Of a DNA stretch of 64,000 nt, positions 34,829 to 43,854 are shown in pieces; positions within the stretch are counted from its first letter, which is position 1, and every line of letters starts with the position of its first letter. The notes beneath the pieces were generated by a model. The model was given only the letters and a program-made list of their open reading frames with translations. It was not told where the DNA came from and ran no database searches. The translations under genes were made by a program, and so were the position numbers. The stretch comes from Fodinibacter sp963800505 (GTDB lineage Bacteria > Actinomycetota > Actinomycetes > Actinomycetales > Dermatophilaceae), in assembly GCA_963800505.1 (NCBI GenBank), contig CAWDBL010000037.1:124001-188000 (forward strand), read 5' to 3'.

Positions 34829-35661
34829 CCCGCACCTGAGCGACCCGCACCCGAGGCAGCCGACGCCGAAACCGGCGCCACGGCATCCCACCCGACCGTC
34901 AGCTCACCCAGCCGCCAGCGTGACGGGCCGCCGAGAACCGGCCACCCGGCATCCTGCAAGGCCCCCGCGGTCGCGAGGAACCGCTGCCGGATGCCGTACG
35001 CCGCCTGCGGTGCCTGCCGCGCCCAGGCCTCGTCGAGGTCGGTGAGCAGCCGGTGCACGCCCTCGCCGGGCACGTTGCGGTGGATCAGCGCCTTGGGCAG
35101 CCGCTCGGCCACCACGCCGGGGCGCTCGAGCCCGCGCAGCCGCCAGCTGAGCGACAGGCTCTGCGGCCCGTCGGCCGTCACGGCCACCCAGGTCGCCAGC
35201 CGGCCGAGCTCGTCGCAGGTGCCGTCGACGAGCAAGCCGCCCGACTCCAGCCGGGCCACCGTGGTGGCCCAGGCCCCCGCCACCTCGGCCTCGTCGTACT
35301 GCCTCAGCACGTTGAACGCCCGCACCACCACCGGGCGGGCCCCACCGGGCAGCGGCACCTCGAACCCGCCGAGCGCGAAGCGCAGCCCCGGCCGCTCGAG
35401 CGGGCGCGCGGCCGCCACCCGGGCCGGGTCGATCTCGATGCCGACCACCTCGACGTCCGGGCGCACCCGCCGCAGCCGGTCGTGCAGCTCCAGGGCGGTG
35501 ACGGGGGAGGCGCCGTAGCCGAGGTCGACCACCACCGGCGCAGCCGTCGCCTGCCGCAGCCGCCACGCCTGCGGACCGGCCAGCCACCGGTCGCAGCGGC
35601 GCAGCCGGTTCGGGTTCGTCGTCCCCCGGGTGATGACCCCGACGGGTCGCGGCTGCGGCAC
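34813..35661 (-). CDS. Class I SAM-dependent methyltransferase (actinobacterial)
   Basis: The 282-residue protein has a SAM-binding region: PVVVDLGYGASPVTALEL (motif I), VVGIEIDPARVAAA (acidic motif II), and LRFALGGFEVPLPGG. The N-terminal RGTTNPNRLRRCDRWL segment is shared with uncharacterised actinobacterial methyltransferases. The substrate is unknown. A GTG at 35661 is chosen over an ATG at 35721: TACGCT lies six bases before this GTG, and the longer form would overlap the start of the divergent gene at 35694. Confidence 0.75.
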   Translation of the reverse strand: MPQPRPVGVITRGTTNPNRLRRCDRWLAGPQAWRLRQATAAPVVVDLGYGASPVTALELHDRLRRVRPDVEVVGIEIDPARVAAARPLERPGLRFALGGFEVPLPGGARPVVVRAFNVLRQYDEAEVAGAWATTVARLESGGLLVDGTCDELGRLATWVAVTADGPQSLSLSWRLRGLERPGVVAERLPKALIHRNVPGEGVHRLLTDLDEAWARQAPQAAYGIRQRFLATAGALQDAGWPVLGGPSRWRLGELTVGWDAVAPVSASAASGAGRSGAGHQGP

Positions 35662-35693
35662 GGCCCCAGCGTAGAACCGCTTACCCTGAAGGG

Positions 35694-36494
35694 GTGCGTG
35701 AGTGGTGGCGGGAGCGGTCACGAGAGGGTCAGGTCAGCCTCTCGATGGTGGCCCTCGTCGTCTCCCTGCTCGCGGCGCTCAGCCTGGGCCTCACCTCCTG
35801 GGTGCCCCAGGTGCTCGAGCGAGACATCGGCGTGTACGACGCCGCCCCCGGCCTGCTCGAGGTCGCCCAGGGTGCGCGCGGCGTGCAGTCGCTCGGCGCC
35901 GGCCTCTCGGTGACCCTCTACGACTCCGGCTTCCGGCTGGCACGGGGCAGCACAGTGCTCGCCGACACCGTGACCCGCGGCGCCCCGGTCACCGCGATGA
36001 TGGGCACGATCGGGGAGTACGACGGCCACCCGCGCGAGCGCGTGACCGCCACCTTGATGCACGTGCGGATCGACGCCGTGACCCGGGTCAAGGACACCGT
36101 GCGCTATGCGGGCGTCGTCCACGACGACACCACGAGCAAGCCGCTGCGCATCGACTTCCAGCCGATCGACGGCCGGATCCGGATGGATGCCGCCGTGCCC
36201 GGGGCCGACGCGATCGCCATCCACCTCGACTGGCGGCCCGCCACGGTGGGCATCGCGCCCGCGCTGCCCGAACGCAACCTGCGCGAGCGTGCCTACTGGG
36301 TCGACCCGACCGTCGTCGAGCAGCCGGCCTTCACCTGGGTGCTCGGCACCGACGTGTCGATCGGGCCGGTGCAGGTGCCGCGCGCGGTCGACCTGCGCCA
36401 GGACGGCCGGATCGCCGTGCACGTGTGGGCCCCCCGGGCCGTGGTCACCGTCACGGACACACCCCGCGACACCGTGACAGACTCGAACGCATGA
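35694..36494 (+). CDS. Single-pass membrane protein of unknown function
   Basis: The 266-residue product has one membrane segment near the start (VALVVSLLAALSLGLTSWVPQVL), then about 220 residues presumably outside, largely beta-rich (ATLMHVRIDAVTRVKDTVRYAG, LRIDFQPIDGRIRMDAAVPG). I do not recognise the domain. TACCCT six bases before the GTG start supports it. The stop overlaps the mshA start (ATGA), so the two are co-translated, which hints at an envelope or precursor-sugar context, by inference only. Confidence 0.65.
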   Translation: MREWWRERSREGQVSLSMVALVVSLLAALSLGLTSWVPQVLERDIGVYDAAPGLLEVAQGARGVQSLGAGLSVTLYDSGFRLARGSTVLADTVTRGAPVTAMMGTIGEYDGHPRERVTATLMHVRIDAVTRVKDTVRYAGVVHDDTTSKPLRIDFQPIDGRIRMDAAVPGADAIAIHLDWRPATVGIAPALPERNLRERAYWVDPTVVEQPAFTWVLGTDVSIGPVQVPRAVDLRQDGRIAVHVWAPRAVVTVTDTPRDTVTDSNA

Positions 36495-37807
36495 GCACGC
36501 CGGCCGTCCCCACGCACCTGCACCGGGTCGCGATGGTCACCGTGCACACCTCCCCGCTGGCCCAGCCCGGTGAGGGCGACGCCGGTGGCATGAACGTCTA
36601 CGTGCTCGAGGTCGCCCGCCAGCTCTCGCACCGCGGCATCGCGGTCGACCTGTTCACCCGCACCACGAGCGCCTCCCAGGCCGCCGTCGTCGAGGTCGAG
36701 CCCGGCGTCGTCGTGCGGCACGTGCCCGCCGGCCCCTACGAGGGCCTCTCCAAGGAGGACCTCCCCGGCCAGCTCTGTGCCTTCGCCGCCGGCATGATGC
36801 GGGTGGCCGCGCACGCCCCGCCCGGCTACTACGACCTCGTGCACAGCCACTACTGGCTCTCGGGCCAGGTGGGCTGGCTCGCCGCCGACCGGTGGGGCGT
36901 GCCGCTGGTGCACACGATGCACACCATGGCGCGGGTCAAGAACCTGCACCTCGCCGACGGCGACCTGCCCGAGCCGATGGGCCGCGAGATCGGCGAGGCC
37001 CAGGTCGTCGAGGCCGCCGACCGCCTGGTCGCCAACACCGCGCGCGAGGCCGCCGAGCTCGTCGACCTCTACGGCGCCGACCCCGACCGGGTGGTCGTGG
37101 CCGAGCCCGGCGTCGACCTCGCGGTCTTCCGCCCCGGCTCCCAGCTCGAGGCGCGGGCCGCCGTCGGCGTCCCCTCGGATGCCGTGCTCCTCCTGTTCGT
37201 CGGACGCATCCAGCCGCTCAAGGCGCCCGACGTGCTCGTCAAGGCGGCCGCCGAGCTGGTGCGCCGCCGCCCCGACCTGCGCTCTCGGCTGGTCGTCGGC
37301 ATCCTGGGCGGGGCCAGCGGTTCCGGGGTGCGCAACCCGATGGGGCTGACCGAGCTCGCCGAGCAGCGCGGCATCGGCGACCTCGTGCGCTTCGTGCCGC
37401 CGGTCGACCGCCCGACCCTGGCCCAGTGGTACCGCGCGGCCGACGTGCTGGCCGTGCCCTCGCACAACGAGTCGTTCGGGTTGGTGGCGGTCGAGGCACA
37501 GGCCTGCGGCACGCCGGTCGTGGCGGCCAACGTCGGGGGCCTGCCGACCGCGGTCGGTGACGCCGGCATCCTCGTCGACGGCCACGACACCGCCGACTGG
37601 GCCACCGCCATCGCCGGGGTCGTGCTCGACCCCGACCGGCGGGCCGGCCTGTCCCGGGCCGCGGCCGAGCACGCAGCCGGCTTCGGCTGGGCGCGCACCG
37701 CCGAGCGGCTCGCGGAGGTCTACGCCGACGCGATGGCCCGGCCGCGCGAGGCGTCGATCAACGATGCCGAGACGCTCACCGGCATCCCGCAGGCGGTGAT
37801 CCCGTGA
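36491..37807 (+). CDS. mshA: D-inositol-3-phosphate glycosyltransferase (mycothiol step 1)
   Basis: The 438-residue GT-B enzyme matches MshA: VAMVTVHTSPLAQPGEGDAGG near the start (with the substrate-binding GGMNVYV), LVHSHYWLSGQVGWLAA, VVAEPGVDLAVFRPG, LLLFVGRIQPLKAPDVL and the C-terminal HNESFGLVAVEAQACGTPVV. It joins UDP-GlcNAc to inositol-3-phosphate. The start ATG overlaps the stop of the upstream unknown gene; its own stop overlaps the YbjN gene (GTGA). mshD is at 24.2 kb. Confidence 0.95.
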   Translation: MSTPAVPTHLHRVAMVTVHTSPLAQPGEGDAGGMNVYVLEVARQLSHRGIAVDLFTRTTSASQAAVVEVEPGVVVRHVPAGPYEGLSKEDLPGQLCAFAAGMMRVAAHAPPGYYDLVHSHYWLSGQVGWLAADRWGVPLVHTMHTMARVKNLHLADGDLPEPMGREIGEAQVVEAADRLVANTAREAAELVDLYGADPDRVVVAEPGVDLAVFRPGSQLEARAAVGVPSDAVLLLFVGRIQPLKAPDVLVKAAAELVRRRPDLRSRLVVGILGGASGSGVRNPMGLTELAEQRGIGDLVRFVPPVDRPTLAQWYRAADVLAVPSHNESFGLVAVEAQACGTPVVAANVGGLPTAVGDAGILVDGHDTADWATAIAGVVLDPDRRAGLSRAAAEHAAGFGWARTAERLAEVYADAMARPREASINDAETLTGIPQAVIP

Positions 37808-38331
37808 CCGACCGCGCCACCCTCGCCACGACCGTCGAGGCCTACCTGGGCGAGTTCGGGCACGACTGGGAACAGGGCGCGCGCGAGGGCGAGTACGTCG
37901 TCTCGCTGCCCGGCGACAAGAAGCTGAAGACGGTGGCCTCGGTCGTGGTGTCCGACACCGCCCTGTCGGTGTCGGCGTTCGTGATCCGCAACCCCGACGA
38001 GAACCACGGCGAGGTCTACCGCTTCCTGCTCCGCCGCAACCTGCGCCTGCCCGGGCTCGCCTACGCCGTCGACAAGGCCGGCGACATCTACGTCACCGGC
38101 CGCATCCCGGCCGCCGGGGTCGACGCCGAGACGCTCGACCAGCTGCTCGGGGTGGTGCTCACGGCCGCCGACGAGCCGTTCAACGAGCTGCTCGTCATGG
38201 GCTTCCTGAGCTCGATGCGCAAGGAGTGGGAGTGGCGCGTCTCGCGCGGCGAGAGCCTGCGCAACCTCGAGGCCTTCCGCAGCATCCTGGCCCGGCCGGG
38301 CGACCCCGGTCCCGCGGAACAGCCCGCCTGA
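37804..38331 (+). CDS. YbjN-domain protein
   Basis: The 175-residue protein has the YbjN/T3SS-chaperone-like fold: KKLKTVASVVVSDTALSVSAFV, NPDENHGEVYRFLLRRNLRL, YAVDKAGDIYVTGRIP. A member of this family regularly follows mshA in actinobacteria, so its role may relate to mycothiol, but this is not shown. The start is a GTG in a GTGA overlap with mshA. No membrane segment. Confidence 0.85.
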   Translation: MTDRATLATTVEAYLGEFGHDWEQGAREGEYVVSLPGDKKLKTVASVVVSDTALSVSAFVIRNPDENHGEVYRFLLRRNLRLPGLAYAVDKAGDIYVTGRIPAAGVDAETLDQLLGVVLTAADEPFNELLVMGFLSSMRKEWEWRVSRGESLRNLEAFRSILARPGDPGPAEQPA

Positions 38332-38363
38332 CCCGGCCGGCGCCGGATGGCTAGGCTGGCGGC

Positions 38364-39101
38364 ATGACGGCACACACGCTCATCCTGCTGCGTCACGGCG
38401 AGTCCGACTGGAACCAGAAGAACCTGTTCACCGGGTGGGTCGACGTCGACCTCACCGAGAAGGGCCGTGCCGAGGCGGTGCGCGGTGGTCACCTCATGGC
38501 GGATGCCGGGCTGCTCCCCGACGTCGTGCACACCTCGGTGCTGCGCCGCGCCATCACCACCGCCAACCTCGCGCTCGACGCCGCCGACCGGCACTGGATC
38601 CCGGTGCGCCGCAGCTGGCGGCTCAACGAGCGGCACTACGGCGCCCTGCAGGGGCTCGACAAGGCCGCGACCCGCGACAAGTACGGCGACGAGCAGTTCA
38701 TGCTCTGGCGCCGCAGCTTCGACACCCCGCCGCCGCCGATCGAGGTGGGCAGCGAGTTCGACCAGACCGGCGACCCGCGCTACGCCGGGGTCGAGGTGCC
38801 GCTCACCGAGTGCCTCGCCGACGTCATCCCGCGAATGATGCCCTACTGGGAGAACGACATCCAGGCAGACCTCACGGCCGGCCACACAGTGCTGGTCACC
38901 GCCCACGGCAACTCGCTGCGGGCCCTGGTCAAGCACCTCGACGGCATCAGCGACGACGACATCGCCGGGCTGAACATCCCCACCGGCATGCCGCTGGTCT
39001 ACCGGCTCGGCGACGACTTCATGCCGACCGGCCCGGGCGAGTACCTCGACCCCGAGGCCGCCGCCGCTGCTGCCGCTGCCGTCGCCAACCAGGGCCGCTG
39101 A
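38364..39101 (+). CDS. gpmA: 2,3-bisphosphoglycerate-dependent phosphoglycerate mutase
   Basis: The 245-residue enzyme has the catalytic LILLRHGESDWNQKNLFTGW, with the phosphorylated His, then RSWRLNERHYGALQGLDKA, and TAHGNSLRALVKHLDG with the second His. It interconverts 3- and 2-phosphoglycerate in glycolysis. Full length for the family, ending in an Ala-rich tail. TAGGCT six bases before the ATG marks a leaderless start. It converges with the sigma-like gene at 39112 with only ten bases between stops. Confidence 0.97.
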   Translation: MTAHTLILLRHGESDWNQKNLFTGWVDVDLTEKGRAEAVRGGHLMADAGLLPDVVHTSVLRRAITTANLALDAADRHWIPVRRSWRLNERHYGALQGLDKAATRDKYGDEQFMLWRRSFDTPPPPIEVGSEFDQTGDPRYAGVEVPLTECLADVIPRMMPYWENDIQADLTAGHTVLVTAHGNSLRALVKHLDGISDDDIAGLNIPTGMPLVYRLGDDFMPTGPGEYLDPEAAAAAAAAVANQGR

Positions 39102-39111
39102 CCGGCCCCGC

Positions 39112-41004
39112 TCAGCGCACCCGCGGCCACAGGTCGCGCGGGTCGCGGCGACGGAACAGCGCGTCCTCCTCGCCGAGGCGCCGGCCCTTGCGATCCCAGG
39201 TGATCAGCGAGTAGACCGCCGAGCGTCGCGAGTCCGCGACCTCGAGCACCCCGGTGCCGCCGCGCAACGGGGTGACCCCGGAGGCCGGGTAGGTGTGCGA
39301 TGACGCGGCCACCAGCTGGGCGCGCGCGGCGCCGGGCGCGACGACGAGGAAGCGGCTCGCGTCCGCGCGGAACGCCGGCAGGCGGGTGGCGAAGAGAGTG
39401 GCCTGGTCGGCGTCGCCGAGGACCTTGGTCGTCTCGACGTCGAGCGGGCCGACGTCGCCGCGACCGTCGCCGGCGACCCGGACGGTGCGCAGCAGGGCCC
39501 CACTGGGCAGGTCGGTGTGCGCCACGACGACCCGTCCGGGGCCGGAGACGCGACCGGGTGCCGCCTGCACGAGCACGTCACCGGGCACGGCGGCCTCCAA
39601 GGTGATGAGGCTGCGCACCACCGAGGCCGAGAGCCCGGTGCACGCCGCGACGAACGGCCCGAGCGCCGCGAGCAGCGACTCGGCCAGCGGCTCCGACGGG
39701 CTCGGGGCGGGGAGCCCGAGCGGTGTCGCACCGAGCGGGCCACCGTCGTACCCGTCGAGGCGCACCCGGAAGGCCGGGGGCAGCGGCCCGCGCAGCGTCA
39801 CCGTCGCGACCCCGTCGCGTAGCCGCACCTCGGTCCACCTGCGGCCGACCCCGCCGTTGCGGCCGTACTCCACGACCGGTGAGTACGACGCCTCGAGCAC
39901 CGTCGGCCGGGCCAGCAACAGCACCGCGCCCGGACCGTTCCCGCCGGCCGACCCGTCCTCGACGGCGATCGGCACGACGTCGTCGCGGAACGTGACCCGG
40001 TCCCTCACCAGGCCGACCGGGGCCAGCGCCCTGGGGTCGGCGCCGACGGCTCCCGCCCACATGCGAACGAGGGTGCCGCCGCTGCCGCTGGTATCCGCCG
40101 ACGCCGCGACGACGACCCGCTGGCCGGCCAGGTCGTCGGCCCAGAGCAGGTGCGCGCGGGGCGAGGCACCGGCCACGAGCGCGGCGACCCCCGCATCCGT
40201 CGCGAGCCCGCCGCGGGCGGGCCAGGTGTTCGCGGTGACCCACACCGGGTCGCCGGGACCGGTCGGTGTGGGGGCTGCCTGGGATGTCGTTCCCGTCGCG
40301 ACCCCCTCCACGAACCAGGCGCCGGCGGCGGCGGCGGCCAGTGCGGCGCCGGTGCCGACGACGACCGAGCGCCGGCGCACCTGTCGGTGGCGCTCGCCGA
40401 CCAGGGCCACGGCGTCGGGCGGGTCGGTGTGGTCGGCGAGCAGCAGGTCGAGGGCATCCTGGAGGTCACGGTCGAGGGCCCACTCCGCCGGCTCCCAGCT
40501 TGCGGCGGCGCGGGCCGCGGTGTGCGCCTCGAGGAGGCGACCACGAACGGCCCGGTCGGCGTCGACCACGGTGGCTGACGGCATCCCGAGCAGGTCGGCG
40601 ACCCGGCCGGGGTCGACCCCCCAGACCGTGTCGGCCGCGAGCGCCGCCCGCTCGACCGGGCCGGCGCTGCGCACGACCGCCAGCAGGGCGGCCAGCACGG
40701 CGTCGTCCGCCTCGGCCGTGGGATCGAGCTGGCCGGGGGCGGGGTGCGCGTCGCGGCCCTTCGGCGTGGGGGCGTGGTTCCGGGTCGCGGCCAGGGCTGC
40801 GCTCAGCACCTGCCGGCGTGCCGTGGCGCCCGGCACCCCCTCGTCGAGCAGGGCACCCCACTGCCCGTGCAGGTCGGCCAGCGCGTCGGTGGTGACCCGG
40901 CGGGCGGCCGCCGCGTCGAGGGTGACCAGCCGCGCCACCGGCTCGAGCTCGCCCCAGCGCGCGACGACGAAGTCGCGGAAGTCCTCCTCGGCGGTGACGG
41001 TCAC
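39112..41004 (-). CDS. Membrane-anchored protein with degenerate sigma-like N-terminus (copy 2)
   Basis: The 630-residue protein starts with EEDFRDFVVARWGELEPVAR, and DAAAARRVTTDALADLHGQW follows, like region 2 of SigE-type ECF factors (FxxFVxARWxxLxRxAxxLTGD..A.DLVQExL). At about 120-165 come VERAALAADTVWGVDPGRVA and DLLGMPSATVVDADRAVRGR, like region 4. Near residue 230 RRRSVVVGTGAALAAAAAGA gives one membrane segment, and about 380 residues follow, presumably outside. The DNA-contact residues are poorly kept, so true sigma activity is doubtful. The GTG start overlaps the stop of its paralogue upstream (GTGA). No known domain is seen in the external part. Confidence 0.7.
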   Translation of the reverse strand: MTVTAEEDFRDFVVARWGELEPVARLVTLDAAAARRVTTDALADLHGQWGALLDEGVPGATARRQVLSAALAATRNHAPTPKGRDAHPAPGQLDPTAEADDAVLAALLAVVRSAGPVERAALAADTVWGVDPGRVADLLGMPSATVVDADRAVRGRLLEAHTAARAAASWEPAEWALDRDLQDALDLLLADHTDPPDAVALVGERHRQVRRRSVVVGTGAALAAAAAGAWFVEGVATGTTSQAAPTPTGPGDPVWVTANTWPARGGLATDAGVAALVAGASPRAHLLWADDLAGQRVVVAASADTSGSGGTLVRMWAGAVGADPRALAPVGLVRDRVTFRDDVVPIAVEDGSAGGNGPGAVLLLARPTVLEASYSPVVEYGRNGGVGRRWTEVRLRDGVATVTLRGPLPPAFRVRLDGYDGGPLGATPLGLPAPSPSEPLAESLLAALGPFVAACTGLSASVVRSLITLEAAVPGDVLVQAAPGRVSGPGRVVVAHTDLPSGALLRTVRVAGDGRGDVGPLDVETTKVLGDADQATLFATRLPAFRADASRFLVVAPGAARAQLVAASSHTYPASGVTPLRGGTGVLEVADSRRSAVYSLITWDRKGRRLGEEDALFRRRDPRDLWPRVR

Positions 41005-42917
41005 GACAGGCCGATCGAGCTCTCGCCCGGCCACAGGTCGATCAGGGGGCGGCCGGCGCGCGGCAGGCCGTCACCGACCTTGCGCCCGTCGGCGTCCCAT
41101 CGCACGAGCCGGAAGCCGGTCGCGTCGTCGGGGCTCCGGACCTCGACGACCGCGACCCCACCGGGGCGGGTCCTGGTCACCGTCGAGACGCGGTAGACGT
41201 TGCTCGCGGTCGACAGCAGCTGCACGCGGGCAGCGCCGGGCGCGATGACGAGGAAGCGCCCGGCCGCGGGCCCTGAGTCCTCGAGGCGAAACACGACCGG
41301 CTCGTCGCGCGGGGTGTCGGCGGGGAGCACCGACGGCTCCTCGAGGTCGAGCCAGTTGACCCTGCTGCGACCGTCGTCCACGACCCGCACCGACCGCACG
41401 ACGATGCCGTCGGGAGTCGTCGTGCGCAGCACCCGCAGCCGGCCGTCGCCACCTTGTGCCGAGAAGGCCATCGGGTCGATGACGCCACCACCCACCTTCG
41501 CGTCGGTGACGACCTCGGTGCGCACGTCGTCGACCGGCTGCCCCAGGGCCGCGGCGACGAACCGGCGGGTCTGCTCGGCGAAGCCGGCCAGGGCGTCGCG
41601 GCCGCCCTCGTCGACGTAGGTCTGCAGCGGTCCGACGGGCGGCCCGTCGAAGGTGCCGCACCGCACCCGCAGCGCCGGCCCCTGCTCGTCCCGCCAGCTC
41701 GTCGCCCCGATGCCGGCCGCCATCCGCATCCACACCCAGGAGCGCTCGATGGTGCCGTCGGGCGTCGGCGTGACGATCGTGGAGTACCTCGCGGAGCTGG
41801 TCGGTGGCCGGGCCAGCAGCAGGAGCAGCGTGCCGGGCGCGGTGGAGAACGCCAGCGGGATGCAGTCGTCGCCGGCAGCGGCGAACGGGTTCTGCAGGCG
41901 CGCCTCCAGCAGGGTCGCCGGGTCGTCGCCCGCCGCGCCCTGCCAGGCCTGCAGGAGGACGTCCTCGGTGCCCGGGTTGAGGGTCGCCGAGACGACCACG
42001 CGGTGCCCCTCGACGTCGTCGGCGAAGAGCAGGCGGGCAACCCCCTCGGATCGGGCGATGACCAGCCCCTGCACCCGTGGGTCGGTGGCGAGCCGGCCGC
42101 GCGCTGCCCACCTCGAGACGCTCCGCCAGCTCGGGTCGGTCACGGCCGGCGTGCCGGAGGGGCGGGCGCCCGGCCCGGAGGCGACGCCGGCGGCGGCAGA
42201 CCGCCGGCCGACCACCCACCAGCCCAGCGCGCCGGCCGCGACCACGGCGGCACCCCCGGTGACGACGGAGCGCCGCTGCACGGACCTGCGCCGGTCCTCG
42301 ACCAGGGCGGCGGGGTCGGGCGGGTCGCCCTGGCCGGCGAGGAGTCGTTCGACCACGGCGTCGAGGTCGACGTCGAGCGCCCAGTCGGCGGGCTCCAGGC
42401 CGTCCGCGGCGCGGGCGGCGTCGTGGGCCTGCGCGAGCCGGCCACGCAGGGTGGCGGCCCGGTCGCGGACCTCGGCGGCCGGCATCCCGAGCAGGTCGGC
42501 GACCTCGTCGGGGCCCGCGCCCCAGACCGACCCGGCGGCGACAACGGCTCGCTCGAGCGGGGTCGCCCCGCGCACGACCGCCTCGAGCGCCATCCGCACC
42601 GGCTCGTCGTCCTCGGCGTCCTCCCACGGGTCGGGTCGCACGCGGGGTGGCGCCCCGGCATCCGGCGGGGGTGGTGCGCCGGCCGGATGCCGGGTGGTCG
42701 CCGCGACGGCGGCGCTCAGCACCGCGCGGCGCGCCATCATCCCGGGCCGGCCCTCGTCGAGGGCCTCGCGCCACTGCTGGTGCAGGGTGGCCAGAGCGTC
42801 GGTGGTGACCCGGCGGGCCGTGGCGGCATCGAGCGTGACGACGAAGGCCACGCCCTCGAGGTCCGGCCAGCGCGCGGCCACGAAGTCGCGGAAGTCGTCC
42901 TCGACGGTGAGGGTCAC
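41001..42917 (-). CDS. Membrane-anchored protein with degenerate sigma-like N-terminus (copy 1)
   Basis: The 638-residue protein is a tandem paralogue of the next gene. The region-2-like start is VEDDFRDFVAARWPDLEGVA with DAATARRVTTDALATLHQQW; the region-4-like part is PLERAVVAAGSVWGAGPDEV then ADLLGMPAAEVRDRAATLRG. After RRRSVQRRSVVTGGAAVVAA comes one membrane segment and a C-terminal region of about 390 residues. Shared C-terminal stretches, such as GRFLVIAPGAARVQLLSTAS, VLVARPTV/LLLARPPT and an end region with GLPRAGRPLIDLWPG, show the duplication covers the whole gene. The 3' end is coupled to copy 2. phoU lies upstream, 70 bases away on the same strand. Confidence 0.7.
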   Translation of the reverse strand: MTLTVEDDFRDFVAARWPDLEGVAFVVTLDAATARRVTTDALATLHQQWREALDEGRPGMMARRAVLSAAVAATTRHPAGAPPPPDAGAPPRVRPDPWEDAEDDEPVRMALEAVVRGATPLERAVVAAGSVWGAGPDEVADLLGMPAAEVRDRAATLRGRLAQAHDAARAADGLEPADWALDVDLDAVVERLLAGQGDPPDPAALVEDRRRSVQRRSVVTGGAAVVAAGALGWWVVGRRSAAAGVASGPGARPSGTPAVTDPSWRSVSRWAARGRLATDPRVQGLVIARSEGVARLLFADDVEGHRVVVSATLNPGTEDVLLQAWQGAAGDDPATLLEARLQNPFAAAGDDCIPLAFSTAPGTLLLLLARPPTSSARYSTIVTPTPDGTIERSWVWMRMAAGIGATSWRDEQGPALRVRCGTFDGPPVGPLQTYVDEGGRDALAGFAEQTRRFVAAALGQPVDDVRTEVVTDAKVGGGVIDPMAFSAQGGDGRLRVLRTTTPDGIVVRSVRVVDDGRSRVNWLDLEEPSVLPADTPRDEPVVFRLEDSGPAAGRFLVIAPGAARVQLLSTASNVYRVSTVTRTRPGGVAVVEVRSPDDATGFRLVRWDADGRKVGDGLPRAGRPLIDLWPGESSIGLS

Positions 42918-42987
42918 CGTCCCAGTCTCACACCGAGGGAGCGGTGCGAACAGGTCTGTGCAGGGTCGACGCGGGCTCAGAGCGGGC

Positions 42988-43683
42988 TCAGCGCAGGGCG
43001 GCGGCGCCGTCCTCGACGTCCTCGTGGCTCTGCTCGCTCTCCGGGTCGAACTCCCCGGTGACCAGCCAGATGACCCGGTGCGCCACGCTCACCGCGTGGT
43101 CGGCGAACCGCTCGTAGTAGCGGCCCAGCAGGGTGATGTCGACCGCGGCCTCCGTGCCGTGCTCCCAGCTGCTGTCGGTCACCCGGGCGAACAGCTCGCG
43201 GTGCAGGTCGTCCATGGCGTCGTCGTCGCGCTCGATCTGGTGGGCGGCCTCGACGTCGCGGGCGGCGATCACCGACCCCGCCTTCTCGACGATCCGCTCG
43301 GCCACCTGGCCCATCTGCAGGATCGTGGAGCGCAGCTCGGCCGGCACGGCCGACTCCGGGTAGCGCAGCCGCGCCACCTTCGCCACGTGCCGGGCCAGGT
43401 CGCCCATCCGCTCGATGTCGCTGCTCATCCGCATGCTCGTCACGATGACGCGCAGGTCGGTGGCCACCGGTTGCTGCCGGGCCAGCAGGTCGAACGACAT
43501 CAGGTCGAGCTCGGCCCGGCGCGCGTCGATCTCCGCGTCGGCCGCGATCACCGAGTCGGCGAGGTGGATGTCGGCGTCGAGCAGGGCCGTCGTGGCACGG
43601 CTCATCGCCGACGACGCGAGGTGGGTCATCTCGACCAGCGTCTCGGCGACGCGGTCGAGCTCCTCGTGGAAGGCCTTGCGCAT
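42988..43683 (-). CDS. phoU: Phosphate-signalling protein PhoU
   Basis: The 231-residue all-helical protein has two PhoU repeats: FHEELDRVAETLVEMTHLAS, DLMSFDLLARQQPVATDLRVI, SSDIERMGDLARHVAK, and the second ITLLGRYYERFADHAVSVAHRV. The ERMGD and ERFADH motifs bind metal clusters. PhoU restrains the phosphate sensor kinase and modulates Pst. It is divergent from senX3-regX3, as is common in actinobacteria. A GTG one codon earlier (43686) fits GGAGG spacing slightly better than the ATG at 43683. Confidence 0.95.
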   Translation of the reverse strand: MRKAFHEELDRVAETLVEMTHLASSAMSRATTALLDADIHLADSVIAADAEIDARRAELDLMSFDLLARQQPVATDLRVIVTSMRMSSDIERMGDLARHVAKVARLRYPESAVPAELRSTILQMGQVAERIVEKAGSVIAARDVEAAHQIERDDDAMDDLHRELFARVTDSSWEHGTEAAVDITLLGRYYERFADHAVSVAHRVIWLVTGEFDPESEQSHEDVEDGAAALR

Positions 43684-43755
43684 CACGGGGTGTCCTCCGG
43701 GGTTCGGTGTGGCAGCGGGGGCGGCCTGCCCGCCCACGGAACTGTCCCACCCCGG

Positions 43756-43784
43756 GATGAACCGAAGACGCCCCCGAGGTGAAC
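43756..43784 (-). promoter_or_regulatory. Candidate Pho box between phoU and senX3
   Basis: GATGAAC (43756-43762) and GGTGAAC (43778-43784) are 22 bases apart, two turns of the 11-base PhoP/RegX3 period; on the minus strand they read GTTCACC and GTTCATC. No third half-site lies midway. The place, in the phoU-senX3 divergent region, suits feedback by RegX3. Confidence 0.4.
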
Positions 43785-43854
43785 TTCTGGCAGCGCCCGC
43801 GCTCACGGCCGCGGATGCGCAGAACCGCCGATCCGCGCCCCGTACCCTGACCTC

